Positions 12,065 to 25,200 are shown, counted from the first letter of the stretch. The stretch: DNA of 64,000 nucleotides from Symbiodinium natans (GCA_905221605.1 CAJNDS010002142.1:518501-582500), one strand, 5' to 3'. Translations and numbers: made by a program. Notes: generated by a model from the sequence alone, not told the origin.

Positions 12065-12730
12065 ATGAGCATCAGCTGGGTTGGCTGCCAATCCAAAATG
12101 GACGTCCCTTTTAATCGCTTTCTGTGTCTTCAAACGAGCAAAAGGGACACCCTAAGTGCTTTCTTGTGGGGTGTCCCTTTTCCTCGCTTGAAGATGCAGA
12201 AAACGATCAAAAAGGACACCCATTCCATCGCCCATATATATATATAGAGAGAGAGAGAGAAAAAAATCATGAGCATCAGCTGGGTTGGCTGCCAATCCAA
12301 AATGGACGTCCCTTTTAATCGCTTTCTGTGTCTTCAAACGAACAAAAGAAAACACTTAGGTTCCTCACTTGAAGATGCAGGAAACGGCCCAACAAGGACA
12401 CCCGTTCCATCGCCCATATATGGAGAGAGAGAGAGAGGGAGAAAGGAAAAAATCATGAGCATCAGCTGGGTTTGCTTACATGTTCATTGTTATTCCTTTT
12501 GTTTTTTCTAACGGAAATGAACAAGAGAAGAGAAAATAAGAACCAGAGGAAAGATGAAAACGAGCACCATCTTCTCTTTGCTTGATTTTTGCATTTCGCC
12601 TGTCCTCATTTCTCTTCCATTCTTTTCATTGCTCTTCCATTTAGAGTTGCATTCCTGTTGATCTCTCCTCTCTCCTTTCTCTTTCCCTTCTCTTCTCTTG
12701 TTCTCCTTTAAATCTCAAAAACACACAAAA
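10745..12730. repeat. Segmental duplication, copy 1
   Basis: Closely matches 14170-16660. Content: pyrimidine-rich low-complexity blocks, then a tandem array of ~185-230 bp units, each containing ATCATGAGCATCAGCTGGG (starts at 11635, 11830, 12062, 12266, 12452), a conserved block ending CCATCGCCCATATATA, and a GA tract. Open frames occur in several frames and both strands, as expected for a tandem repeat, so no gene is called. Copy 2 carries a 312 bp insertion and a ~61 bp internal duplication absent here. Confidence 0.85.
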
Positions 12731-12929
12731 GGAAGCTTCTTTTCCTTGATGAATGAAGAATGAAAAAAGAAGAAAAGAGATAGGGAAAGAAATTGAAGAG
12801 CTCCACTGCCTATTGGTTCATTCCATTTCCTCTCTTTCTATGTGTTGTTTTCCTTGTCGTTTCAGAAAGCAAGCAAAATAAGGGCAAGGGGGCTTCCTGA
12901 AGAGGAGAGAGGGCACCTATCTGCGAAGA

Positions 12930-13560
12930 GGTCTTGTCCTTTTTAAGAATAGAGGGAAAAGGGAGAGACAAGGAAGGGAGAGATGATAGACAAAGAAGAG
13001 TGCCATCTTCTTTGCGCCTTCTTGTGTTCCTCCGTCTCCTTGTTTCTTGTCTCCTCTCTTCTGTTCAGTACCCTTCCAGAAAATTAAAATGGCCTCCTTG
13101 TTGTCTCTCCTCTCTCACTTCCCTTTCCCTTCTCTCCTTCTGTTTCCGTTTAACTGATAAAGCACAAGACAGGTATGATAAAGCAGTGGAAGGTAAAGCA
13201 GAGGGTGACTCCTTGCGCTTGGACCTTGCCGTACTTCATCATGTCCCTCTTCTCGGCCTATCTCTTCTGCTCTTTTCCTTACTCTTCTCCTTTTCATAAA
13301 TTCTTCCTCTTTAGTTGTTCTTATTTCGAAAAGAAAGAGGGAAGGGAGAGATAAGGGAGATAGGATAGATAAAGAAGAGTGCCATCTTCTCAGCGCCTCG
13401 TTTTGTCTCTCCATCTTCTCTATTCATCTCTCTTCTATTCTTTTCTTTGCCATTCCATTGAAATTGGATTCCTGTTATCTCTCCCCTCTCCTTCTCTCTC
13501 GCTCCTCTTCTCCTGTTCCCCTCTAAATGACAAAAAACACAAGAAAGGAAGAACAAGAGG
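12930..13560. repeat. Diverged third copy of the duplicated block
   Basis: Resembles the first part of copies 1 and 2 (for example GTACCCTTCCAGAAAA, TCTCTCGCTCCTCTTCTCCTG), but lacks the 190 bp array. Confidence 0.7.
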
Positions 13561-13684
13561 GGCATGTGTTGCAATAAAGCAGGAAGGGAATTGAAGAGCT
13601 CCTCTCGCTACTTTCTCATGCCCTTTCCTTTCTATCTACTGCAATCTACCGCACCAAAACACGACTCTCAGCTTCCAAATATAC

Positions 13685-13995
13685 TTCATCATGGGGAGAA
13701 GGGACATACTTCATCACAGACTTGGCCCACAGGGAGAGGGGATATACTTCATCACGCTGCTGGGGGGCTGGATCACAAACATGGCCCACGGGGCGAGGGG
13801 ACATACTTCAGCCACAAAGAGAGGGAACCTACTTCATCACGCTGGTGGGATGCTGGATCACAGACCTGGCCTACGGGAAGAGGGGACATGCTTCATCACA
13901 AATTTGGCCCACGGGGAGAGGGGACATACTTCATCACAAATTTGGCCCGCGGGGAGAAGGGACATACTTCATCACAGACTTGGCTCACAGGAGGC
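13685..13995. repeat. Minisatellite of about 40-45 bp
   Basis: About seven units of GGGGAGAGGGGACATACTTC ATCACA...TTGGCCCAC. All three forward frames stay open across it, so the open frames are a repeat artefact. Confidence 0.85.
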
Positions 13996-14169
13996 GCCAA
14001 AATAATCTAAATAATCTAATTATTCAAATCCATTGGTTCCTCTGGAAACCCAACCATTTAAATAATTTAAAGAATTTAATTATTCAAATACCTGGGTTTA
14101 AATATTTTAGTTCTGGGGCGTCCCATCAAAAGGGAATAGGGAGAGACAAGGGAGAGATTATATATAGAT

Positions 14170-15828
14170 CTTTGCGCTTTATTTTGTCACTCCGTCTCCT
14201 TGCTTCCTGTCTCTTCTCTTCTTTCCAGTACCCTTCCAGAAATTTATTTTGTCACTCCGTCTCCTTGCTTCCTGTCTCTTCTCTTCTTTCCAGTACCCTT
14301 CCAGAAAAATGGCATCCTTGTTCTCTCTCCTCTCTCACTTCCCTTTCCCTTCTCTCTTTCTGTTACTTTTTGACTGATGAACAACAAGAAAGGAACTTGC
14401 AGGATAAAACAGTGGCAGGGTAAGCAGAGGTTGCGCGTGGACCTTGCCGTACTTCATCATATCCCTCTTCTCGGCCTATCTCTTCTGCTCCTTTCCTTAC
14501 TCTTCTCCTTTTCATAATTATTCCTCGTTAGTTGTTCTTATCTGGAAAAGAAAGAGGGAAGGGAGAGATAAGGGAGGGAGGATAGATAAAGAAGAGTGCC
14601 GTCTTCTCTGCGCCTTGTTTTGTCTCTCCCTCTTCTCTATTCATCTCTCTTCGATTCTTTTCTTTGCTGTTCTATTGAAATTGGATTCCCTGTATCTCTC
14701 CTCTGTCCTTCTCTCTCGCTCCTCTTCTCCTGTTCCCCTCTAAACGATTGCTCTTTACAGATAGGTGCCCTCCCTCCTCTTCAGGAAATCTCTTTTCGCT
14801 TATTTTGCTTTTTGAAGCGAATAAAACAACGGATAAGAGAGGAAAGGGAATGACTAAGTAAAGACAGGAGCTCTTCAATAGGTGCCCTCCCTCCTCTTCA
14901 GGAAATCTCTTTTCCCTTATTTTGCATTTTGAAGCGAAGAAAACAACAGATAAGAAGAGAGGAAAGGGAATGACTAAGTAAAGAGAGGAGCTCTTCAATT
15001 TCCCTCCCTATATCTGATGTTACTTTTCCTTCTTGGGCGGTGCCCTTCCTTCTCCCTTGAAGATGCAGAAAACGATCAGGAAGGACACCCGTTCCATCGC
15101 CCATATATAGACAGAGATAAATCATGAGCATCAGCTGGGTTTGCTGCCGATCCAAAATGGGCGTCCCTTTTAATCGCTTTCTGTGTCTTGAAACGAGCAA
15201 AAGGGGCACCCTTACTAAGTGTTTTCTTGTGGTGTCCCTTTTCTTCGCTTGAAGATGCAGAAAACGATCCAAAAAGGACACCCGTTCCATCGCCCATATA
15301 TGGGGAGAGAGATAAATCATGAGCATCAGCTGGGTTTGCTGCCAATCCAAAATGGGCGCCCCTTTTAATCCGTTCCCCCTAATATTAATACCCCCCTTAT
15401 ATTAAGAACCCCCTGGCCCAAAATCCCGATCCCGTGCCTGTCCCTATTAAAATCTCTACAGAGAGAGGGGGGAGTTAGGGGGGGGGAGGGTTGGAAGCCG
15501 GAAGCAGAAACATGAACCTTTTCTAGGCTTAGGCTGGGCTGCTGAGCCAGCGTGCTGCAATAAGGACGGGCTGGTTTTTCGGACAAACGATAAGAACCCC
15601 CCCAAATACAAAAAACCCTTTGGGGGTTTTTATACAAGGGAGGGGGGTGGGGGGGGGGCTTTAATATTAGGGGGAACGGATTAATCGCTTGCTGTGTCTT
15701 CAAACGAGCAAAAGGGACACCCTAAGTGTTTTCTTGTGGTGTCCCTTTTCTTCGCTTGAAGATGCAGAAAACGATCTAAAAGGACACCTGTTCCATCGCC
15801 CATATATAGGGAGAGAGACAGGGAGAGA

Positions 15829-15875
<47 letters not shown>

Positions 15876-16660
15876 TGAGCATCAGCTGGGTTGGCTGCCA
15901 ATCCAAAACGGGCGTCCCTTTTAATCGCTTTCTGTGTCTTCAAACGAGCAAAAGGGACACCCTAAGTGCTTTCTTGCGGGGTGTCCCTTTTCCTCGCTTG
16001 GAGATGCAGAAAACGATCAAAAAGGACACCCATTCCATCGCCCATATATATATAGAGAGAGAGAGAGAGAAAAAAAAATCATGAGCATCAGCTGGGTTGG
16101 CTGCCAATCCAAAATGGACGTCCCTTTTAATCGCTTTCTGCGTCTTCAAACAAGCAAAAGGGACACCCTAAGTGCTTTCTTGTGGGGTGTCGCTTTTCCT
16201 CGCTTGAAGATGCAGAAAACGATCAAAAAGGGCACCCATTCCATCGCCCATATATATATATATATAGAGAGAGAGACAGAGAGAAAAAAGTCATGAGCAT
16301 CAGCTGGGATGCAGGAAACGGCCCAACAAGGACACCCGTTCCATCGCCCATATATGGAGAGAGAGAGGGAGAAAGGAAAAAATCATGAGCATCAGCTGGG
16401 TTTGCTTACATGTTCATTGTTATTCCTTTTGTTTTTTCTAACGGAAATGAACAAGAGAAGAGAAATATAAGAACCAGAGGAAAGATGAAAACGAGCACCG
16501 TCTTCTCTTTGCCTGATTTTTGCATTTCGCCTGTCCTCATTTCTCTTCCATTCTTTTCATTGCTCTTCCATTTAGAGTTGCATTCCTGTTGATCTCTCCT
16601 CTCTCCTTTCTCTCTCCCTTCTCTTCTCTTGTTCTCCTTTAAATCTCAAAAACACACAGT
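14170..16660. repeat. Segmental duplication, copy 2
   Basis: Paralogue of 10745-12730. Unit starts at 15121, 15316, 15872, 16078, 16290 and 16382. Differences include an internal ~61 bp duplication near 14241 and the element at 15369-15680. Confidence 0.85.
15369..15680. mobile_element. 312 bp element with perfect 20 bp TIRs and TTAA duplication
   Basis: Left end TCCGTTCCCCCTAATATTAA is the exact reverse complement of the right end. TTAA lies on both sides (15365-15368 and 15681-15684). The paralogous site at 11879-11882 has a single TTAA with the same flanks, so it is the empty site. TTAA duplications are typical of the piggyBac superfamily, so this is probably a non-autonomous, MITE-like relative. 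The minus-strand open frame across it looks accidental. Confidence 0.85.
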
Positions 16661-17790
16661 GAGGAAGACAAGCTTCGAGGCGCTGGAGCCGTGCCGTTTT
16701 CAGGCATCGGCTTGGTCAACGAGTTGCTATTTGTTGTCCGCAAAGTTAGTGTCTTAAGATTGTTCACCGATTGTTGTATGATGGTCACTGATTATCCGAG
16801 AAGTTTTCGCGGGTCTTTTGCAATGGGTGCTGTCGTTGCTTTTTTGTTGTTGGCTCCTTCTCGGCGGGGCAGTGGCTTCTGCGGTCATGGGAGTGTCCGT
16901 GGCGGAGGTGGACTGTAGCGGGTTGTGCGGCTGCATGATTCCAATGCTTGCGGTAAAGGCATGTGTCTCAAGGTGATTTTCTGCGGGAGTGTTTTCTGCA
17001 CGAGACGGTTCAGGGCACTGCAGGACTCGCGTCCACTTCAGTTTGTGAAGAAGAGTACGAAGTTCGACAGATTGTCGAACCGACATCTGTACGCGTTGAA
17101 TGATAATGTAGATGTCTTGAAAGAGTTAGGGCATCTTCATGAGAAGAAGCCTCTTTCGGTAGCAGTGATCTTTGTCGACGCACACCAAGCAACAATTGTG
17201 CACGACAGCTGGCGAGACTTGGCGTCGGCCGCAGCAGTTTCCCGAGTCAGGAAGACAAGCTCCGAGGCGCCGCAGCCGTGCCGTCTTCAGGCATCGGCTT
17301 GGTCGACCAGTTGCTATTGGTTGCCCGCAAAAATAGTGTCTTAAGATTGTTCACCGATTGTTGTATGATGGTCACTGATTACGCGAGACGTTTTCGCAGG
17401 TCTTTTGCAATGGGTGCCGTCGTTGCTTTTTTTTGGTCGGCTCCTTATCGGCGGGGCAGTGGCTTCTGCGGTCATGGGTGCGTCCGTGGCGGAGGTGGAC
17501 TGTAGCGGGTTGTGCGGTTGTATGATTCCAATGCTTGCGGTAAAGGCAGTGATTTTCTGCGGGGGTGTTTTCTGCACGAGACGGTTCAGGGCACTGCAGG
17601 ACTCGCGTCCACTTCAGTTTGTGAAGAAGAGTACGAAGTTTTACAGGTTGTCGAACCGACGTCTGTACGCGTTGAATGATAATGTAGATGTCTTGAAAGA
17701 GTTAGGGCATCTTCATGAGAAGATGCCTCTTTCAGTAGCAGTGATCTTTGCCGATCCACACCAAGCAACAATTGGGCACGACAGCTGACA
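16655..17790 (+). pseudogene. Tandem-duplicated gene-like unit, possibly decayed
   Basis: Two copies of about 590 and 550 bp (about 16655-17245 and 17246-17790), highly similar, with gene-like base composition. In copy 2 the best frame runs from about 17396, after a TTTTCGCAG acceptor-like site, to TGA at 17788. It holds a hydrophobic stretch (GRLLIGGAVASAVMGASVA), Cys-rich VDCSGLCGCM, then RRFRALQDSRPLQFVKKSTK. Copy 1 has the acceptor changed to CGCGGG and an 11 bp insertion after GTAAAGGCA that shifts the frame, then re-enters the same C-terminal frame. Many differences between the copies change amino acids, which hints at relaxed constraint. Family not recognised; a minus-strand gene is less likely but not excluded. 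Confidence 0.35.
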
Positions 17791-18089
17791 GGACACTTCA
17801 ATGTGCGCACAACGGTGCGCAGCTCGACCCGAGAGACCGCTTGGATCATCCCCCACGCAAGAGCAGAAGTGATAGCTAGTATTCGTTGCCAACATCTGAC
17901 TGCGTCTGTACGTTCACATCAAAAAAAAGAGTAAATTATAAATCGTAAGCCCTAAACCCTAAGAGAACGAAATTGGTGAATTTGTGCTTCAGGTTTCTTG
18001 GATTTAGTTTGTTTATAGGTTTTTAAATACAAAACAAGAGAGAACGTCAAATAATACATAAAGGTCCATGCCACATATATATATATATA

Positions 18090-18140
18090 TATATGGTTCA
18101 GTCCCGGCGGGCCCCCCCCCCCTCCCCCCTACCCCCCCCC

Positions 18141-18192
<52 letters not shown>

Positions 18193-18660
18193 ACCCCCCC
18201 CCCCCTGTGTGTGTGGTTGGGGGTTTTTTTAGGGGGGGTTTAGGGTTTAGGGTTTTTTAGGGTTTAGGGTTTAGGGTTTTAGGGTTTAGGGTTTAGGGTT
18301 TAGGGTTTAGGGTTTAGGGTTTAGGGTTTAGGGTTTAGGGTTTAGGGTTTAGGGTTTTCCCCGCGGATGGGGTACTAAGATGATCCCCCCCCCCCTGTGG
18401 TGTGGTTGGGGGTTGGTTTTAGGGTTAGGGTTTAGGGTTCAGGGTTTTAGGGTTTAGGGTTTAAGGTTTAAGACTTAAGGTTTAGGGTTTAGGGTTAGGG
18501 TTTAGGTTTTAGGGTTTAGGGTTTAGGGTTTAGGGTTTAGGGTTTAGGGTTTAGGGTTTAGGGTTTAGGGAGGGTTTAGGGTTTAGGGTTTACCGTAGAG
18601 TAGACTTGGGGGGGGGGGGGGATACCAGGGGGGGGGGGGGGGCCCAGGACGCTCGACGCT
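18090..18660. repeat. Poly-C tract and TTTAGGG arrays
   Basis: C runs at about 18110-18205 and 18388-18400, arrays of TTTAGGG at 18232-18357 and 18420-18590, and G runs at 18607-18645. No coding content. Such G/C runs could be mis-assembled. Confidence 0.9.
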
Positions 18661-19203
18661 GAACCATATATACATATACACATATGTATACGTCATGTAT
18701 GCATATGATCAGGGCACGCCAGCCACCCCCACCCTCCTTTTACTTCCCCTCCTCTCCTCTGCGGTGCGGGGGTGGGGGTGGGTGGGGTTTCACTTTTGGT
18801 CTTTCTGCCCCCGCCCCTCCTTTTTTTTCGGATGATTATGAGGGTGCGTTTCCAACTGCGTGGTTACGGAGACTTATCACAATGTTTCCTAGGGCAGCAT
18901 TGTAAGTTGACGGCCCATACTAGTGGCCCGGACTGTAAACTTAGTCCCCGATTTTAAGCCGCAATGCCTCAAATATTAGTCTCACGATAGTTGCATGCCT
19001 CCTGGACACCTGAGGTCCCAATTCATGGGAATGCGAACGACTTCTTCCGTGCATCTCAGAACCCTAAACCCTGAATCCCAAACCCTTCAACCCCACAAGC
19101 CCCCAAACCCTGAATTTGAAACCCTAAGCCCTGAACCCCTAAACCCTAACCTTGCACCCTGAATCCTACACCCCTAAGCCCCACAAGCCGGAAATCCTGC
19201 CAG
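18661..19203. other. Sparse region, possible upstream exon near 19011-19043
   Basis: Mostly C-rich and CCCTAAA-like. After ACCTGAG a short frame reads VPIHGNANDFFR up to a GC donor; it would join in phase to the exon at 19204 but is weakly supported. Confidence 0.25.
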
Positions 19204-22200
19204 GACCTACAGCAATGCACAGCGCGACGAGGCGCGAAGCCTAGGCCTAGGCAGCCCTAAACCCTAAACCCTAAACCCTAAACCCTAAACCCTAAACCCT
19301 AAACCCTAAACCCTAAACCCTAAACCCTAAGCACCAACATCGAAAGACGTGAACTTACCCCCAAGGACGAGCGACTCGGGGGTTTAGGGCTTGGGGTTTA
19401 GGGGTTTAGGGCTTGGGGTTTAGGGTTCAGGGTTCAGTGTCTGGGGTTAGGGATTTGTAGTTCAGGGTCTCGGGTTTGGGATTTGGGGTTCAGGGTTTGG
19501 GTTTGGGAATCAGGGTTGGGGGTCCGAGTCTAGGGAGAGTTCTCTTGCGCCTGCGGTCTCCAACAGAACCGCAGGGACTGACATCTCTTCTGGGGTCTCT
19601 CTTTGCAGCATAACCAATCATGGTTGAGGGCCTCAAGTTGAGGGTCCCTCTATACAGTATACCCCTTGTCTGTAGTATGTTCCCCCTGGTTTGGTGCTAT
19701 CTCTTGTATATCTCTTATGTTCAAGGGTACCATTCTAGGGTTCAGGGTTTAGGGTTTAGGCCTTGGGGCTTGGGGCTTGTGGTTGATGCATGCGGTCTTG
19801 TGGACAGTCTCGAAGAAGCCCCTTGGAGACAAACTAGGTAGCAGTGAACTACTGTAAAGTCACTGGCCAAGCCTTTGACGGTGAAGGCGTCTGGCGCTAT
19901 GTTGCTTAGGGTTGGGGGACTCAGAGCCCCTCCTATCTGACAGTTCACAGCACAAGAAGATCAAGTCCCGAAGCACTGAGCTGGCACTGCTTAGAGACCT
20001 TCAATCCTAAACCCTAAGCCCCGAACCTCAAGCCCTGCCAGCCCCAAATCCTAAACCCTAATCCCTAAATCCTAAACCCTAAACCCTAAATCCTAAACCC
20101 ACCTTAGCTCTGTGATTTCGGCAAGATCGCTGCGAGCGTCCTGGGCATTGCCTTCCTCGCAGAGCTCCCGGGAGCCGAGGCCAGGTTTGGGGCTCAGGGT
20201 TTAGGTTTTGGGGTTTTTGGGCTGGTAGCCCTAAACCCTAAACCCTAAACCCTAAACCCTAAACCCTAAACCCTAAACCCTAAACCCTAAACCCTAAACC
20301 CTAAACCCCCCAATTCGAGGTGTAGGGAAACCAGGGGAGGTGAGGGGAGGGTCCTAGGGTTGTCCAAGTATTGAGGCTCTTGGACAACACTGAGTAGCCT
20401 CTAATAGCATATAGTAGATGTCTGAAGCTGCATCTTGTGAGAGGAACCCCTAAACCCCAAACCCCAAACCCCAAACCCTAACCCATAAACCCTAAACCCT
20501 AAACCCCAAACCCCAAACCCTAAACCCTAAACCCTGAACCCTAAACCCTAAATGGCTCCTGTCAGGAGAACCTCCGTTCGGACACCAAGTCTGGGCAGCA
20601 GTGGCGAAAGCTGCTGCAGGCCTAGGGCCCTGAGATCCTCTGGCGATAGGGGGTTTAGGGTTTAGGGTTTAGGGTTTAGAGTTTAGGGTTTAGGGTTTAG
20701 GTTTTAGGTTTTAGGGTTGCAGGGTACCTAAACCCAAAGCTCTAACGCCTAAACCCTAAAACCTAAACCGACCAGAACCTTGAAAACCTAACACTTTCAG
20801 CCTAAGACCCTAAAAAGCCCTAGCACCCCTACCCTAAACCCTAAACCCCAAAGCCCTGAAACCCCAAAACCCTAAGACCCTAAAACCCTAACACCCTAAA
20901 ACCCCAAGACCCTAACACCCTAAAACCCTAAAGCCCGAAAACCCCAAACCCCAAAACCCTAAAACCCTAAAACCCTAAATCCCGAAAACCAAAAACACCA
21001 TAGGGGGTCCCGGGTCATGCAGGGCTTATGGGGGGCTGGGAGTCATCTAGGGTGTAGGCGTGTACGGTCGGTCATCCAGAGTTTAGGGTTTCGGGCTTAA
21101 GGCTGTCCAGCCATGTGTTAGGCTTGTTGTGTTATAGGGTTGCGGATAGCAGCATTAAACGGATTTAGGGTGTAGCCTAAGCTTTGGGATATAGTGTCTG
21201 AGGGTTCAGGACTTCAGTTCGGGTTTAGACATTTAGGCTCTGGGCCCTAGCAGGGCTCTTGGGGAAGCAGATGCATTTTTTCATGTATACTCACCAGTGG
21301 CCAGAGGTAAAGCAAACCGGCTTCCAACAGCGCAGCGACTAAATTTGGGGTTTGGGGCTTTGGGATCAGGCTTTGGAGGGTTTTAGGCTTAGAGGAGTTA
21401 TATGAGGTGGGAAATGGGGAAATTACCCTAAACCCCTAGCCCTAAACGTAAACCCTGAACCCTGAACCCTAAACCCCAAACCCTAAACCCCTGCAGGATA
21501 TACGGGTGCTCAGCGCCTTCGAGTGGTTTGGGAGTGCTTCGGGATTTCGGTTGTCCAATTGGGCTACTTGAGGCCCACAGACTTCAATCCCCAGACCCTA
21601 AATCCTAATTATTTGGGGTTTAGGGTTTAGGGGTTCTCAGCCTGGAAACTCAAGCCCTACAAAGTGTAAGCCCTGCAAATCCTACACCCTAAACGAGCTC
21701 TAATTCCTCCAATTCCCCGAGGCTCTTCCTGCGCCCAAGCGCTTGATAGGGCTTTAGGGCTTGAGGGCTTTAGTTGCAGCAGCAAAAAGCCCGAATCCAA
21801 ACTACAGGCCTCTACTTTCTCCCTCAAACCGAACCTTCTCCACAACCACATGGGCAGTGCTCTTAGGGTTTAGGGTTTAGGGTTTAGGGTTTAGGGTTTA
21901 GGGTTTAGGGTGTCCTAAGTCAAGGGCCTTTACCCTGGACCCCGAAGGTGGCACCGTTGGGTTTGGGGACCCAATTTTTAATGATTCCTAACCCTAAACC
22001 CTAAACCCTAAACCCTAAACCCTAAGAGGGCCAGGGAACCTCTTCGGGGCACATCCTCAGGGGTGCGAGTATCTTGAATAACATGAGCCTCGAAGGACGC
22101 ACTCTTATATACAGAGGTTGATGAATTGGGGTTTAGGGTTTAGGGTTTAGGGTTTAGGGTTTTAGGGTTTTAGGGTTTAGGGTGGAGAAGTGTTGTTGAA

Positions 22201-25200
22201 ATTCCTATAAGGTGCCCTGATCTCCGTATGTCCCGTTATAAGGCAGAGAACCTTAAGTTTTCATATGCCCCCAAGTCCACCTGCGGCATAGGCGGCCCAA
22301 GCGCCGGTTCGAGGCCTTAGGGTTTAGGGTTTAGGGTTTAGGGTTTAGGGTTTAGGGTTTAGGGTTTGCGTGAGGTCGTCAGGTGTGTGAAAACTTCCCA
22401 AAAAAGTCGGTCCCCGGTTTTGATGCCCCTGAATGCGGCATAATCCCTGTGAGGCCTCCTAAAGACTGGTATGATGCGGAGTTTTGGGTTCAGGGTTCGT
22501 GTGACTGGTGACGCGGCCTCGTACTGTTGGGGTTCAAAAGGTTTCTTGGAGGTTCATGGGTAGTCCTAAGCAGGGTTATGAGCATGGCAACTTTACTTCG
22601 AGCCCGACTTGAGGGTACTTAAAATTGTCGGCATACCTACCCCTGAACCTCGAAGTAGCGTCTGGTCTTTAGGGTTCGGGCTTATTGGGGTTCATGCGGC
22701 TTGGGTACGTCGATTTTGAGCAACCGCGCATCTTAAGCAACAGAAGGGTCACATGCAAATTCGTACAATCTCTCTTGCTTAGTTCAGGTACGGTTTCGGA
22801 GACGGGCTTCCACTGAACCAGACGGGTTCCATGTAGGGTTTAGGGTTTAGGGTTTAGGGCTTAGGGTTCAGTGCAGTAGCTGCTGACGCTGCTTCGTGCG
22901 TGCTGGCTTGGTCTCATGATGTGACGGAGAAGCACTGAATGCCGCTGCAAGCAAACCAGTCTTCCGACACATGGGAGGGCTGGGTGGCCGTAGCTCCTTC
23001 GATCTTTTCCCTCCCTGACCTCTAAACCCTCAAGCCCTCAAGCCTACTTTTTGCTTTCTTGTGTTTGTGTGTGTGTGTGTGTGTGGTGTTTGCGTGTTTG
23101 TTTGTTTGTTCGTTTGTTTGTTTGTTTGTTTGTTTGTTTCTTTGTTTCTTTGTTTGCTTGTTTGAACATTTGTTAGTTTGTTGTCGGCACGCTCTTGATC
23201 ATGCTGGATCCTGTCTGCCACCCCCGACCCCGGCCGAACCTGCTCCGCTTGTCGGCGCTGCCTCTAACCCTAAAGTCTATGAACCCAAATCCCCAAACCC
23301 TACGCCCAAAACCGGAAATCCTAATCCCTGAGCCCTAAACCCTGAACCCTGAACCCTGAACCCTGAACCCTGAACCCTGAACCCAAATCCCAAACCCTAA
23401 GCCCAAAACCAGAAATCCTAATCCCAACCGCTGCAGCCACTGCGAACAACGGACTGTCTAGGATCCAGAGCAGGCCCTCAGTCCTCGTTGAGGGCTTCGG
23501 TTCTCCTATAAGCCCCTTAAAACAGGGTACCCTTGCCTACTCTGGAGTCACCCTAAAAGCCTAAACCCCAAACCCCAAACCCCAAACCCTAAACCCTAAA
23601 CCCTAAACCCTAAACCCCAAACCCCAAACCCCAAACCCCAAACCCCAAACCCCAAACCCCAAACCCCAAACCCCAAACCCCAAACCCTAAACCCTAAACC
23701 CTAAACCCTAAACCCTAAACCCTGAACCATTCCTGTTCCTAGGCTCCTCTTGGGTCTAGCTGTCAGGTGCGGCGCGCTTAGGCCCAAGGACCAGCGAAGT
23801 CTGGGCCGAGCCCTTAGCACTCAACTTGGGGATGGCTCCGGCGACCCTTAAATCAAAGAGGGTTTAGGGTTTTGGGGTTTAGGGTTTAGGGTTTAGGGTT
23901 TAGGGTTTAGGGTTAGGGCTTTAGGGTTTTAGGGCGTTCAGGGAGGGAAAGGTCTACGTGTTAGGTACAGTACCTGACTTCTCTGATGGTTGCTCTAGGC
24001 ATGTCGTCTCGGTTTATGTAGGGAGCCTGAGCCCAATTTCTCGCAAGCTGTGAGAGAAAGGCGGGGCCCGGTTCAAGGTTTGTAGGGTTTAGGGTTTAGG
24101 GTTTAGGGTTTAGGGTTTAGGGTCTTTTTCAACGAGAGCTGCCTCAGGTTCTGTCTCCCGATGCCGCAGCTGCAGCTGGCTACAGAGTGGGGGAGGCCTG
24201 CAACTGCCCTCTTATAGGGGCCTTAAGAATCGGAGTAGGGTTTATAGGGTTTAGGGTTTAGGGTTTAGGATTGAGGGTTTAGGGTTTAGGCGGTTTAGGC
24301 TTTAGGGTTCAGAATCTTCCTTATATGGGTTTACAAGGGACCTTGCCTGACAAGACCCTAAATGCAAAGTCCCGTATCCCTGACCCCCCCCCCCAACCTC
24401 CAGACTCTGAAGCCCGAAAGTAAACCCCTCAAGCACGCGAAGCCTCCATCTTAAACCGTCAATCCTACACCAAACCCTAAACCCTAAACCCTAAACCCTA
24501 AACCCTAAACCCTAAACCCTAAACCCTAAACCCTAAACCCCAAGGTATCTTTCACCCCAGCTGCCTTAGAGCAAGGAGACCTGGGAAGACGATGACAAGG
24601 AGGCCTGTGCCGCGGCGGAAGAGGCCAGCAGTCGGATGCAAAGAGGGGTCTTTGAAATGGGCGTTAGGGGGTTTCGGGTTTCGGGTTTAGGGTTTCGGGT
24701 TTAGGGTTTAGGGTTATGGGGGGGTTTCCGATATTAGGGGTACCTTATTGGGGTCCCTTTTTCTAAGGGGATCCTACTAATTATTGGGAGGGTTTTTTTG
24801 GGGGGGGTCTCTTATTTTCGTAAGCCCCCCTAAACCCTAAACCCTAAACCCTAAATAGGCTCGGAGGGCTCGCAGGGTCGAGTCGGGGGTTTAGGATTGA
24901 GGGTTTAGAGCTCAGGCAGTTCTCAAATTCGGCCGATCTTAGATCTTAGAATTTTGTTTTTGAATGTCTCTCTTTAGGGTCTAGGGTTTAGGGTTTAGGG
25001 TTTAGGGTTTAGGGTTTAGGGTTTAGGGTGAATAAATGTCATTGTAGTTGTTTTAGTAACACCCGGACGTTGAGCCCCGTGGAGGGATGCCCGGAGTGTT
25101 AAACCCCAAGGCCCAAGTCTCTCCGTGCAGGGTTTAGGGTTTAGGGTTTAGGGTTTAGGGTTTAGGGTTTAGGGTTTAGGGTTTAGGGTTTAGGGTTTAG

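Noticed and set aside
11412-12355. Repeated ORFs with MSISWVGCQSKM or MKTQ(K/Q)AIKRD on opposite strands
   Set aside because: They follow the ~190 bp tandem unit in several frames on both strands; no coding preference visible.
13564-14423. Long frames rich in GEKGHTSS and similar
   Set aside because: All three frames are open over a minisatellite, so openness is uninformative.
18232-18600. True telomere or chromosome end
   Set aside because: Arrays occur in both orientations throughout, with gene islands on both sides; these are interstitial.
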